A DNA stretch of 64,000 nucleotides, taken from contig NZ_CP013363.1 in NCBI RefSeq assembly GCF_001718315.1, positions 744,001 through 808,000 of the forward strand, read 5' to 3'. The notes beneath the pieces are model-generated. The model did no database searches. It saw only the letters and a program-made list of their open reading frames with translations, and was not told where the DNA came from. Made by a program: the position numbers and the translations under genes. Below, piece by piece: positions 26,736 to 35,663 of this stretch. Every line of letters begins with the position of its first letter. Position 1 is the stretch's first letter. The stretch comes from Burkholderia diffusa. GTDB lineage: Bacteria > Pseudomonadota > Gammaproteobacteria > Burkholderiales > Burkholderiaceae.

Positions 26736-27460
26736 GGAACGAGCGCGTGCGCCGGCTTTCGTCGCGAAGGTCGGTGCAGTGGAGCGCGGCGTTCGCTGTC
26801 GCAGTGGGAAGACCGATGTGCGCCGCCGACGCGGGACAAGCAACGATTCGAAGCATGCTTATGCCGAGTTTCGAATTGGCAAATCGCGCGTGGCGGGCGA
26901 CGTGCAATATTTTCCGGGTCATGCCGGCGTGTGCGAAAGGATTGCCGGAATCCACATGCGAGCGCTAGCTTTTAATTCACAAATGCGGAGTGCGCGGCAT
27001 ATCGAAAAGTTGAATAAAAATCATCGAATTGCAGCGCGGCGGCAATAATCTCCCTGGCATTAACCCTCTTATTCATGAACCATGCCCGGCCCGTTGTGCC
27101 GCAATGAAAGAGCGGGAAATGATCTGCGCGCATTTCATCGTTGAAGCGATTCACCCATAAATACACTCCGACGCCAAATCATTTGAATTCGCCCAAAAAA
27201 TTGTCTATACCCTAGACGAATTGGCGTGATCCGCATCGTGCCAGTGCGGCTCTGCATCAGACGCGCGAATGTCGCGGCGAATACCGTTGCCGTATACCGC
27301 GCGCTACTGCGATCGAATGGATTCCGGGGGAATGCGCACGGTCGGATGCCGGGGCCGCCGCATGAGTCACGAATGGGCGAACGCCGTGCGCACCGACCCG
27401 TGCAACGCCGCGTCATTACATTCAACGGTCGATCACCGACCCCGCCACACGGAGGTTGTC
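26736..27460 (+). promoter_or_regulatory. A/T-rich 725-bp region upstream of the tad locus
   Basis: No gene was recognised. The stretch about 26850-27250 is clearly richer in A/T than its surroundings, unusual in this window, and lies directly before the pilin gene. It contains short inverted repeats: CAAAT-C-ATTTG at 27175-27185 and GTCTA-N5-TAGAC at 27203-27217. These are candidate operators and the tad promoter is probably here. The low G+C could also reflect H-NS-type silencing or foreign origin. Confidence 0.45.
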
Positions 27461-27643
27461 ATGCTGCAATACGTCAAGACCTTGCTGCGCGATGAACGTG
27501 GTGTCAGCTCGCTCGAATACGCGGTTCTGGCGGGCATCGTCGTGGTCGCACTGGCGGCGGTCGGGGTGATTCTCAGCAGCACGTCCGGCGGCTTGCCGGC
27601 CGTGTTCACCGCGCTGATCAACAAGGTCACGGCGTTGATCTGA
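27461..27643 (+). CDS. flp: Flp-type class IVb pilin
   Basis: The 60-residue prepilin has a basic leader, then the processing motif ERG-VSSLEY with Glu at +5 and Tyr at +6 of the predicted mature protein. One hydrophobic helix follows (AVLAGIVVVALAAVGVIL) and a short tail rich in Thr/Ser. It is the major subunit of the tad (tight adherence) pilus. The start at 27461 is fixed by GGAGG six bases upstream. It is the first gene of the locus; the next gene encodes the matching prepilin peptidase. Confidence 0.93.
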   Translation: MLQYVKTLLRDERGVSSLEYAVLAGIVVVALAAVGVILSSTSGGLPAVFTALINKVTALI

Positions 27644-27660
27644 TCTCCTGAACCCGCGCG

Positions 27661-27720
27661 CCGTCGGCGAACACACGGATCCGAAGCGGTACGAAGTATC
27701 CAGCCGGGGCGCGCCGACGG
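27661..27720 (+). promoter_or_regulatory. Long stem-loop between flp and cpaA
   Basis: CCGTCGGCG (27661-27669) and CGCCGACGG (27712-27720) are perfect 9-bp complementary arms, separated by 42 bases. The structure begins 17 bases after the pilin stop and ends 12 bases before the peptidase gene. It has no U tract. It could stabilise the abundant pilin message or reduce read-through to the rest of the operon. This role is inferred from position only. Confidence 0.35.
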
Positions 27721-27732
27721 ACGGCATCTCCG

Positions 27733-28212
27733 ATGCTCTTTCTCGTACAGTCGGCGGCGACACTCGTGCTGGTGTCGCTCGCGACGCAGGACCTGCGCGA
27801 GCGGCGCTTGTCCAACCGCGCCGTACTGGCGCTCGCGATGCTGTATTTCGTCGCGGCGGCACTCGCGCGCGCCGGGCTCGCGCAACTCGCCGGTCACGTG
27901 GCGACCGCCGCGGCGATGCTGCTGCTGTTCGTCGGCCTGCGTCACGCGGGCTTCATGGGCGGCGGCGACGTCAAGCTGGCGGCGGCCGTGTTCCTGTGGG
28001 CCGGCCCGGCGCTTGCGTTCCCGGTATTGATGATCGTCGCCGCGGGCGGCGCCCTGTACGGCCTCGCCACGCTCGCGGCCATTGCATGGCGGCGTCACGC
28101 CGCGCCGACACGTGCGCTCGAGACGCGCGGCGTGCCGTACGGCATCGCGCTCGCGCTCGGCGGTGCGCTAGCCGTCTGGATGCCGCTTCCTCGCGCGGTT
28201 TTGCTTCCCTAG
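27733..28212 (+). CDS. cpaA: Tad prepilin peptidase (A24 family, CpaA/TadV)
   Basis: The 159-residue polytopic membrane protein has the two catalytic Asp residues of type IV prepilin peptidases: one in SLATQDLRERRLSN and one in the GGGDVKL motif (MGGGDVKLAAAVFLW). It lacks the N-methylation domain, as normal for CpaA/TadV. It should remove the leader of Flp and of the TadE-like pseudopilin. It lies between flp and cpaB. Confidence 0.92.
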   Translation: MLFLVQSAATLVLVSLATQDLRERRLSNRAVLALAMLYFVAAALARAGLAQLAGHVATAAAMLLLFVGLRHAGFMGGGDVKLAAAVFLWAGPALAFPVLMIVAAGGALYGLATLAAIAWRRHAAPTRALETRGVPYGIALALGGALAVWMPLPRAVLLP

Positions 28213-28232
28213 ACCGGAGGACGCACGCCGCC

Positions 28233-29258
28233 ATGCCCAAACCCTTGAGAATGGCCGTGCTCATCGTCGCCGCCGCGATCGGCGCATTCATCCTGCGCCA
28301 GCTGTATATCGCGGCGTCGACGCCTTCGGCGCCCGGCGAAGCGGGCGCAGTGAGCGTGCGCGTCGCGGCGGCGGACCTGCCTGAAGGGCTGCTGCTGCGC
28401 GACAACGATCTCGCGTGGAAGCGCATGCCGCGCGCGCAGGTGCCGGCTGGTGCGTTCGTCGAGTCGCAACCGGGCGCGGACCTGAAAGGCGCGCTGCTGC
28501 GCAACCGTGTCGACGCCGGTGCGCCGATCCGTGCGGACAACGTGATTGCTGCCGGCGCGCCGGATTTTCTCGCGGCCGCGTTGCAGCCCGGCATGCGCGC
28601 GATCTCGGTGCCGGTCGACGACGTATCCGGCAACGCGGGGCTGATCCAGCCTGGCGACTTCGTCGACGTGGTGCTCACGCAGGAGATCGGCGGGTCCGCG
28701 ACGACGCCCGGCACGTTCGAAGCGGAGACGGTCGTGCGGCGCGCGCGCGTGCTCGCGGTCGGCTCGGAATTCCAGCGCGCGAAGACGCCCGCTAGCGCGC
28801 CGGACGTGCCGGTTCGCGCGCGCACGGTCACGCTCGAGGTCTCTCCGCGCACCGCCCAGGTCGTGCTGGTCGCGACGCGCCTCGGCTCGCTGTCGCTGGC
28901 GCTGCGCAGCTTCGCGACGAGCGACCGCCGCCAGGCGGCGGGCGGCGACGAGCAGGAGCCCGATACGCCCCCGGTCTGGGCCGGCGACGTGTCGCGCGCG
29001 GCCCGCGACGCGGCAGCGCGGGCGCCGTCCGGGAGAACGGACAGCGGCACGCGGCCGGCATCGCAGGGCAATACGGTCGTGATCTACCGCGGCTCGTCGG
29101 TCGACGACGGGGCGCGCGGCAGCGGCATCGGCACGCCGGGCTTGCCGCCGCTGCCGTCCGGTTGGCCGGGCACGCCGGTTGCGCCGGCTGCGCCAGCGGG
29201 CGGCAATGCCGCTGCGGCCACGACGGCGCACGCGCCGGGGGCGGTCGTACCGCAGTGA
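28233..29258 (+). CDS. cpaB: Flp pilus assembly protein CpaB/RcpC
   Basis: The 341-residue periplasmic protein has one N-terminal TM helix (MAVLIVAAAIGAFILRQLYI), a SAF/AFP-like domain (VRVAAADLPEGLLLRDNDLA) and the RcpC core (MRAISVPVDDVSGNAGLIQP followed by GDFVDVVLTQ). The last 90 residues are low-complexity, rich in Gly, Pro and Ala. CpaB works with the secretin in the periplasm. The ATG at 28233 follows GGAGG at 28216-28220 with rather long spacing; no closer start gives the TM helix. Confidence 0.92.
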   Translation: MPKPLRMAVLIVAAAIGAFILRQLYIAASTPSAPGEAGAVSVRVAAADLPEGLLLRDNDLAWKRMPRAQVPAGAFVESQPGADLKGALLRNRVDAGAPIRADNVIAAGAPDFLAAALQPGMRAISVPVDDVSGNAGLIQPGDFVDVVLTQEIGGSATTPGTFEAETVVRRARVLAVGSEFQRAKTPASAPDVPVRARTVTLEVSPRTAQVVLVATRLGSLSLALRSFATSDRRQAAGGDEQEPDTPPVWAGDVSRAARDAAARAPSGRTDSGTRPASQGNTVVIYRGSSVDDGARGSGIGTPGLPPLPSGWPGTPVAPAAPAGGNAAAATTAHAPGAVVPQ

Positions 29259-29312
29259 CGAGGTGACGGTTCGGGCCGGCTGCCCGGCGGCCGGCATTTG
29301 ACGGGAACACGC

Positions 29313-30695
29313 ATGGTGCGCATGGTTCGTTGGATCGCTTTCTGTTGCCTGGCCTGCATCGTCGCGCCGGGCGTCGTGCTCGCGCAGCGCGCGCAAGCGC
29401 CGGACGCGGCCGCGGCGTTGTCGATCGCGACCGGCAAGGGCGAGATGCTGTCGCTGTCCGAACCCGCGACCGCGATGTTCGTCGCGGACCCTAGCATCGC
29501 GGACATCCAGGTGCCGTCGCCGCGCACCGTGTTCGTGTTCGGGAAGAAGGCCGGCACCACCACGCTGATCGCGCTCGGCGCGAACCATCGGCCGATCCTG
29601 CGTCGGACGGTGATCGTGCAGGTCGACACCGCATCGCTGCAGGCGGTGCTCGACAGCCGCTTTCCGCAATTGAAGCTGTCGGTGTCCGGCGCGCCGGGCT
29701 CGCTGATGGTGTCGGGCAAGGTGCCGAGCGCAGCCGACGCGGACGCCGTGATGCAGTCCCTCGCGCCTTATCTGAACGACAAGGAAAAGATCGTCAACCG
29801 GCTCACGCTGTCGCGCCCGATCCAGGTGAACCTGCGCGTGCGCGTGACCGAGGTGAGCCGCAACATCACGCAGCAGCTCGGCATCAACTGGAGCTCGCTC
29901 GGCGCGGCAGGCAACTTCGTCGGCGGGTTGTTCAACGGGCGCACGCTGTTCGATCCGACGACCAAGCTGTTCAACCTGTCGCCGAGCGGCGCGTATTCGA
30001 TACTCGGCGGTTTCCACGCGGGGCGCTGGTCGATCGACGTCGTGCTCGATGCACTCGACCAGGAAGGCCTGATCACGATGCTGGCGGAGCCGAATCTCAC
30101 CGCGATGTCCGGCCAGACCGCGAGCTTCCTCGCCGGCGGCGAAATTCCGATTCCGGTCGCGCAGGCCGGCACCACGACCGGCGCGATCACGGTCGAGTTC
30201 AAGCCGTTCGGCGTGTCGCTCGATTTCACGCCGACCGTGCTCGCCGACAACCGGATCAGCCTGAAGGTGCGGCCGGAGGTGAGCGAGGTCGATTCGAGCA
30301 ACAGCGTGACGACCGGCGGCGTCACGGTGCCGGGACTCTCCGTGCGGCGCGTCGAGACGACGGTCGAGCTGTCGAGCGGGCAAAGCTTCGCGATCGGCGG
30401 GCTGCTGCAGAGCCAGACGGCCGATACCGTGTCGCAGATCCCGGGGCTCGGCCGGCTGCCGATCATCGGCCGGCTGTTTTCGTCGAAGAACTTCCAGGAC
30501 AACAAGACCGAGGTCGTCGTGATCGTCACACCGTACATCGTGCAGCCGACCGGCCCCGGCCAGCTCGAGCAGGCGCTCGACACCGTCGCGCGGCCGAGCA
30601 GCGATCTCGAGTTCGCGATCCAGCGCAACCTCGGGATCGACCTGTTGTCGGGCGACACGCCGCGCCTCGTCGGCGCCGCCGGCTTCGTGTACTGA
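29313..30695 (+). CDS. cpaC: Tad secretin (CpaC/RcpA), type II/III secretin family
   Basis: The 460-residue outer-membrane secretin has a signal peptide (IAFCCLACIVAPGVVLAQ), an N-terminal BON-like/N0 region (FVADPSIADIQVPSPRTVFV) and the secretin core. The core carries VVLDALDQEGLITMLAEPNL, GEIPIPV and RVETTVELSSGQSFAIGGLL, with the closing VPxLGxLPIIGxLF-type motif (IPGLGRLPIIGRLFSS). It forms the outer-membrane pore for the Flp pilus. A TTG five codons earlier is an alternative start. Confidence 0.94.
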   Translation: MVRMVRWIAFCCLACIVAPGVVLAQRAQAPDAAAALSIATGKGEMLSLSEPATAMFVADPSIADIQVPSPRTVFVFGKKAGTTTLIALGANHRPILRRTVIVQVDTASLQAVLDSRFPQLKLSVSGAPGSLMVSGKVPSAADADAVMQSLAPYLNDKEKIVNRLTLSRPIQVNLRVRVTEVSRNITQQLGINWSSLGAAGNFVGGLFNGRTLFDPTTKLFNLSPSGAYSILGGFHAGRWSIDVVLDALDQEGLITMLAEPNLTAMSGQTASFLAGGEIPIPVAQAGTTTGAITVEFKPFGVSLDFTPTVLADNRISLKVRPEVSEVDSSNSVTTGGVTVPGLSVRRVETTVELSSGQSFAIGGLLQSQTADTVSQIPGLGRLPIIGRLFSSKNFQDNKTEVVVIVTPYIVQPTGPGQLEQALDTVARPSSDLEFAIQRNLGIDLLSGDTPRLVGAAGFVY

Positions 30696-30709
30696 CCGCA
30701 GGAGCGCGC

Positions 30710-31093
30710 ATGCGAATTCGAACCATCGTCTCCGCCCTGTTGCCGCCGGCGCTGGCGGGCTGCCTGTCGGCGCCGCCCCCGATCAATCTGCCCGATGCGC
30801 GCGCGATCGGCTTCGACGGCGTGCACGCGGTGCCGCCCGACTGCGCGAAGCTGATGCAGCCGTCGCATCTCGTCGATGCCGGGTTCGGGCGGCCCGGCGT
30901 GCCGTTTGGCTGCGCGACCTACACGAATCTCGCGACGATGCTCGCGCGGCCGGAAGATCTCGTCGCGCCCGTGCCGTACGGCGGCGCGGATGCGCAAGTC
31001 GCGGCCGACGCCGTGCGCCGCTACGTCGAGGATCGCGTGAAGCAGCCCGCACCCGACAAGACGTTGACGACGACCGGCTCGCCCGGCCGTTGA
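30710..31093 (+). CDS. cpaD: Tad locus lipoprotein, CpaD-like
   Basis: The 127-residue lipoprotein has a short signal ending LAGC (Cys18). Its C-terminal half has the CpaD pattern FGCATYTNLATMLARPEDLV and AADAVRRYVEDR. It is shorter than typical CpaD (about 200 residues) but holds the conserved part. It is likely an outer-membrane partner of the secretin. It lies 14 bases after cpaC and 22 bases before cpaE. Confidence 0.8.
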   Translation: MRIRTIVSALLPPALAGCLSAPPPINLPDARAIGFDGVHAVPPDCAKLMQPSHLVDAGFGRPGVPFGCATYTNLATMLARPEDLVAPVPYGGADAQVAADAVRRYVEDRVKQPAPDKTLTTTGSPGR

Positions 31094-31115
31094 CCCATCC
31101 CCGAAGCGAAGCGCG

Positions 31116-32339
31116 ATGCCACCCATGAACGTCCTCGACCGCCAGAACGCCAAGCGCGCCGCCTTTGCCGGAGCGGCGGATCTCATCGCGGTCGTGACCG
31201 ATGCCGGTAGCGAAGACGTGATCCGGCGCGTCGTGCAGGATCTGTCGATCACGCGCGCCGTCGTGCAGCCGGGCAACTGCGACGACGCGATCCGGCTGCT
31301 GCAGCAGCACGAGCGCTCGCCGCGCCAGCTGATCGTCGACGTGTCGGATTCGGTGCTGCCGGTTTCGGACCTGATGCGGCTCGCCGACGTGTGCGATCCG
31401 TCCGTGCGGGTGGTGGCGATCGGCACGCAGAACGATGTCGGGCTGTTCCGCAACCTGCTCGGCATCGGCGTGCAGGACTACATCGTGAAGCCGCTGACCG
31501 TCGAGCTGATGCGGCGCGCGCTGACCGCGACGGAATCGGTCGTGCAGGCGCGCACCGGCAAGATCGTCGCCTTCGTCGGCGCGCGCGGCGGCGTGGGCGC
31601 GACCACGATCGCGGTGAGTCTGGCGCGCTGCCTCGCGGGCGAGAAGCGCCGCCGCGTCGCGTACGTCGACCTCAACCTGCATGGCGGCGGCGCGAACGCG
31701 ATGCTCGGGCTGTCGAGCAACAACGGGCTGATCGAATTGCTGAACATGGCGCAGCGTCCCGATGACGCGCTGTTTGATCGCATGTTCGTCACGAAGGGCG
31801 ACCGCCTGCACGTGCTCTCGGCGGAACTGGCATACGGCGAGGAGGCGCCGCTGCGCAACGATGCGGTCGCGTCGCTCGTCGACATGCTGAAGGACCGTTT
31901 CCACTACGTGCTGTTCGACGTGGGCATCCGCGCCGGCAAGCTGTTCGAGGACGCGCTGGAGGCGGCCGATCTCGTCTATATCGTCGCCGATCGCTCGGTG
32001 CACGCCGCATACGAAGCCGCGCGGCTTGCGCGCTTCGTGAAGGAACTGCCCGGCGAACGGCTGCTGTCGATGGTGCTGAACAACCCGCTCGAGCCGGTCA
32101 AGGGGCGCGTCGCGCAGGCCGACTTCGAGGACGCCTTCGGCGGCGTGAGGCTGCGCGAGCTGCCGCACGAGCCGCAGCCGCTCGCGATTGCCGAGAACCT
32201 CGGCGAACCGATCGCGGGCGCGAAACGTCATGGCTTCCTGGACGAGATCCGGTTGCTCGCGAATGGCATCACCGGCGAATCGATGGCGGTCGCCGAGCCG
32301 TGGTACGCGCGCTTCGTCAAATGGAGGAAAGGATCGTGA
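31116..32339 (+). CDS. cpaE: Pilus assembly ATPase-like protein CpaE/TadZ
   Basis: The 407-residue protein has an N-terminal receiver-like domain (DLIAVVTDAGSEDVIRRVVQ, DYIVKPL) and a C-terminal MinD/ParA-like domain. The Walker A region reads GARGGVGATTIA. Both signature lysines of the deviant Walker box are replaced (Arg and Ala), which is known for TadZ-type proteins. TadZ places the Tad machine at the pole. The last codons overlap the GTG start of tadA. An ATG three codons later is also possible as the start. Confidence 0.9.
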   Translation: MPPMNVLDRQNAKRAAFAGAADLIAVVTDAGSEDVIRRVVQDLSITRAVVQPGNCDDAIRLLQQHERSPRQLIVDVSDSVLPVSDLMRLADVCDPSVRVVAIGTQNDVGLFRNLLGIGVQDYIVKPLTVELMRRALTATESVVQARTGKIVAFVGARGGVGATTIAVSLARCLAGEKRRRVAYVDLNLHGGGANAMLGLSSNNGLIELLNMAQRPDDALFDRMFVTKGDRLHVLSAELAYGEEAPLRNDAVASLVDMLKDRFHYVLFDVGIRAGKLFEDALEAADLVYIVADRSVHAAYEAARLARFVKELPGERLLSMVLNNPLEPVKGRVAQADFEDAFGGVRLRELPHEPQPLAIAENLGEPIAGAKRHGFLDEIRLLANGITGESMAVAEPWYARFVKWRKGS

Positions 32340-33748
32340 CGTTCGGTACCCGCAAACAGCCGCCGCCGGACTCCGCGCCGGCAGGGACGCCCGCCACGTC
32401 GGGCGCCGGCGCGCCCGCGCAGGGGCCGGCCGAGAGCCCGGCGCCCGCACCCGCGCGCGGGCTTGCGGCGGCCGATACCCAGGAGGCGCTCATTCGCTCC
32501 GGCAAGTTCGATGCGATTCGCAACGCGGTGTTCTCGTCGATGAACATGTCGGCGGCGCTGATGAAGACACGCGACGAAGTGCGTGCCGGCATCGAACAGG
32601 TAGCCGCGCACACGGTCGAGCGCGAACGTCTGAAGATCACGACGGGCGAGCAGGTGTTGATCGTCGATGCGATTCTGAACGACATGTTCGGCGTCGGGCC
32701 GATCGAACCGCTGCTCGCCGACGACACCGTGTCCGACATTCTCGTGAACGGCCCCGACCAGGTGTACGTCGAGCGCGCAGGCCGGCTCGAACTCACGCCG
32801 CTGAAGTTTCGCGACAACGCGCACGTGACGAGCGTCGCGCAGCGGATCGCGGCGGCGGTCGGGCGCCGTGTCGACGAAAGCAGCCCGATGGTCGACGCGC
32901 GTCTCGCCGACGGCAGCCGAGTGAACGTGGTCCTGCCGCCGATCGCGATGCGCGGTGCGTCGATCTCCATCCGCAAGTTCGCGAAGCGCGACATCACGCT
33001 CGCGCGAATGGCGCATCAGGGCAACATCTCGCACGGGATGTTGCAGGTGCTGAAGATCGCGTGCGCGTGCCGGCTGAATATCGTGATCTCGGGCGGCACC
33101 GGTTCGGGCAAGACCACGCTGCTCAACGCGCTGTCGCAACATATCGAGGAGCACGAACGGATCGTGACGATCGAGGACGCGGCCGAGCTGCAACTGCTGC
33201 AGCCGCACGTCGTCAGTCTCGAGACGCGGCCCGAGAATACGGAAGGGCTCGGTGGAATCTCGCAGCGCGACCTCGTGCGCAACGCGCTGCGGATGCGGCC
33301 CGACCGCATCATCCTCGGCGAAATCCGCGGCGCGGAGGCGTTCGATGTGCTGCAGGCGATGAATACGGGGCACGACGGCTCGATGACGACGATCCATGCG
33401 AACTCGCCGCGCGATGCGATCAGCCGGCTCGAAAGCATGGTCATGATGGCGAACGCGAACCTGCAGCTGCTGTCGATCCGGCGCCAGATCGCGAGCGCCG
33501 TGCACCTGTTCGTGCAGGTCGAACGGATGCGCGACGGCGTGCGCCGCGTGACCCGGATCACCGAGATTGTCGGGATGGAGGGCGAGGTGGTGATCACGCA
33601 GGATCTGTTCGCGTTCCGCCAGGAGGGCGACACGACGCGGGACGTGGTGAAGGGCGTGTTCGAGGCATCGTCGCTGCGGCCCGCATTCGCGCCGCGCGCC
33701 GCGTACTACGGTGTCGAGGACGCGCTTTCCGAGGTATTCCGGCAATGA
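32336..33748 (+). CDS. tadA: Tad secretion ATPase CpaF/TadA
   Basis: The 470-residue hexameric ATPase powers pilus assembly. It has a Pro/Ala-rich N-terminus, the helical N-domain, Walker A GGTGSGKTTLLNAL, Asp box (RIVTIEDAAELQL), Walker B in RPDRIILGEIRGAEAFDVLQ and the His box GSMTTIHANSPRDA. All catalytic elements are intact. The start was set at the GTG (32336), which overlaps the cpaE stop and has AGGAAAGG just upstream; an ATG five codons earlier is an alternative. Confidence 0.94.
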   Translation: MTFGTRKQPPPDSAPAGTPATSGAGAPAQGPAESPAPAPARGLAAADTQEALIRSGKFDAIRNAVFSSMNMSAALMKTRDEVRAGIEQVAAHTVERERLKITTGEQVLIVDAILNDMFGVGPIEPLLADDTVSDILVNGPDQVYVERAGRLELTPLKFRDNAHVTSVAQRIAAAVGRRVDESSPMVDARLADGSRVNVVLPPIAMRGASISIRKFAKRDITLARMAHQGNISHGMLQVLKIACACRLNIVISGGTGSGKTTLLNALSQHIEEHERIVTIEDAAELQLLQPHVVSLETRPENTEGLGGISQRDLVRNALRMRPDRIILGEIRGAEAFDVLQAMNTGHDGSMTTIHANSPRDAISRLESMVMMANANLQLLSIRRQIASAVHLFVQVERMRDGVRRVTRITEIVGMEGEVVITQDLFAFRQEGDTTRDVVKGVFEASSLRPAFAPRAAYYGVEDALSEVFRQ

Positions 33749-34722
33749 GGGCCGCGGACCTGTTCGCGCTCGGCGCATTCGTCGCGATCCTTGCGGCGGG
33801 CCTCGCGCTGTCCGCGTTGCTGGATCGCGCGCGCCATACACCGGAACAGCGCATTCGTGCGCGGATGCGCAACCTTGCGCCATCGCTGGCGGGCCGGGAG
33901 GCCGGTGCGGCCGCGGCGCCCGGCGTCGCGCTGTTCAACCTGCCGCGCCGTCAAAGCCGCTTGCGCGCGTGGCTGCAGCGTTTCGTGACGCGGGTGCGCG
34001 CGGTGGGCGGCGAGCGCGGAATGCGCGTCGTCGTCGCCAGCACGATCGCAGGGGCGATCGCCGCGATCGTCGTGGTGCAGCTCGTCGCGCTGCCGCGCGC
34101 GCTTCATCCGCTGATCTACGTCGGCTTGCCGCTGGTGGCGATGCGCGCCAGTTACCGCGCGCTGGTCGAGCGATTCAGGCTGCGCTTTCTCGAAGCCTTC
34201 CCGGACGCGATCGACCTGATCGTGCGGGCCGTGCGCGCCGGCATTCCGGTCACGCAGGCGATCAGCACGGTGGGCGACAGCGCGGCGGAGCCGGTGCGCT
34301 CGACTTTCCGCACGATGGGCGACAGCCTGCGCGTCGGTGCGGATCTGAAGGACGTGCTCACGCTCGCGGCGGACCGGCTGATGATCGCGGACTTCTCGTT
34401 CTTCACCGTCTACCTGCTGCTACAGCGCGAGACGGGCGGCAGTCTCGGCGAGACGCTCGACGAGTTGTCGAGCATCATTCGCACGCGCCGCGACATCCGT
34501 CTGAAGACGCGCGCGTTGACCGCCGAAGGGCGGATCACGACGAAGATCATTTCGGCGGTGCCGTTCGTGATGATCGGTGCGCTTTTCCTCGTGAATCGCG
34601 CGTACGTGATGCTACTGTTCGACACGCATGCCGGACGCGTGATGCTGACGATCGCCGCGGTGCTGCTGACGATCGGACTGCTGACGATTCGCAAGATCTC
34701 GAAACTGGATACTGCGCGATGA
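33745..34722 (+). CDS. tadB: Tad inner-membrane platform protein TadB
   Basis: The 325-residue GspF/TadB-type membrane protein has N-terminal TMs, the cytoplasmic type II secretion F domain (FLEAFPDAIDLIVRAVRAGI, GDSLRVGADLKDVL, RETGGSLGETLDELSSIIR) and C-terminal TMs (FVMIGALFLVNRAYVMLLF). It forms the inner-membrane platform with TadC. Its ATG overlaps the tadA stop in ATGA. Confidence 0.93.
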   Translation: MRAADLFALGAFVAILAAGLALSALLDRARHTPEQRIRARMRNLAPSLAGREAGAAAAPGVALFNLPRRQSRLRAWLQRFVTRVRAVGGERGMRVVVASTIAGAIAAIVVVQLVALPRALHPLIYVGLPLVAMRASYRALVERFRLRFLEAFPDAIDLIVRAVRAGIPVTQAISTVGDSAAEPVRSTFRTMGDSLRVGADLKDVLTLAADRLMIADFSFFTVYLLLQRETGGSLGETLDELSSIIRTRRDIRLKTRALTAEGRITTKIISAVPFVMIGALFLVNRAYVMLLFDTHAGRVMLTIAAVLLTIGLLTIRKISKLDTAR

Positions 34723-35663
34723 CGATGTCGATGCTGGCCGCCCGCGGCCTCGAACTGTTGATGTTGCTCGCGTGTGTCGCAGCGGCGCTCGCGCCGCCCG
34801 GCGGCGGCACGCGCCGACGGATCGGGGAGCGTGTGCGGCAGGCGGCCGGGCAACGCCCGTTGTCGCTGGCGTCGGGGCGGCTGCAGCCGGGCGAGGTGCG
34901 TCAGGATCTGACGCGGCGGCTCGCGCAGCTCGGCGAGCGGCTGCCCGTGCTCGACCCGATGCAGCGCGCGAAACTCGGGCTGCAGCTCACGCGCGCGGGC
35001 TTCCGCGAGCGGCGTGCGGTGTCTTCGATGATCGGCATCAAGCTGAGTTGCGGCGTGTTGTTCGCGGGCGGCGCGATCGTGTTCAGCCCGTACATTCCGC
35101 GCTTCGGCGAATACTTCGTGATCCGGGCGCTGGCGATGGTCGCCGCGTTCGTGATCGGCGTGATCGTGCCCGAGTATGTGCTCGGCGCGATGATCCGCAG
35201 GCGCCGGCGCATCATCTCCGCGTGCTTTCCCGATGCGCTCGACCTCCTCGTGATCTGTACGATGGCAGGTAACAGCCTCGTGTCGGGCATGCGGCGTGTC
35301 GCGCGCGAACTCGAGCGCATCTGCCCGCCGCTCGCCGACGAGCTGATGGTGTGCGCGGACGAGCTGACGCTGAGCGGCAACGTAGCCGAAGCGCTCACGC
35401 ACTTTGCGGCACGCGTCGATTTCGCGTCGGCGCGATCGCTGGCCACGACGCTCACGCAATCGCAGCGATTCGGCACGCCGATTACGCAGGCGTTGCGGAC
35501 GCTGTCGCGCAGCGAGCGGACCGAGCAGATCGTCGCGCTCGAGGAACGTGCCGCGAAGCTCGCGCCGAAGATCACGCTGCCGATGATGCTGTTCATCCTG
35601 CCGACGGTGGGCCTGATCGCGGCGGGCCCGGCGGCAATTCGCCTGCTCGAGGTATTCAAATGA
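34719..35663 (+). CDS. tadC: Tad inner-membrane platform protein TadC
   Basis: The 314-residue protein is a second GspF-like platform subunit with TMs around residues 105-160 and a C-terminal pair (ITLPMMLFILPTVGLIAAGP). The F-domain phrase is FPDALDLLVICTMAGNSLVS followed by a helical segment with LADELMVCADELTLSGNVAE. Its start overlaps the tadB stop and its stop overlaps the tadD start, so it sits in the middle of the coupled chain. Confidence 0.93.
   Translation: MTMSMLAARGLELLMLLACVAAALAPPGGGTRRRIGERVRQAAGQRPLSLASGRLQPGEVRQDLTRRLAQLGERLPVLDPMQRAKLGLQLTRAGFRERRAVSSMIGIKLSCGVLFAGGAIVFSPYIPRFGEYFVIRALAMVAAFVIGVIVPEYVLGAMIRRRRRIISACFPDALDLLVICTMAGNSLVSGMRRVARELERICPPLADELMVCADELTLSGNVAEALTHFAARVDFASARSLATTLTQSQRFGTPITQALRTLSRSERTEQIVALEERAAKLAPKITLPMMLFILPTVGLIAAGPAAIRLLEVFK

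Noticed and set aside
30521..31465. Minus-strand frames through the secretin and cpaD/cpaE genes.
   Set aside because: Ser/Thr/Arg-rich shadows opposite well-supported tad genes.
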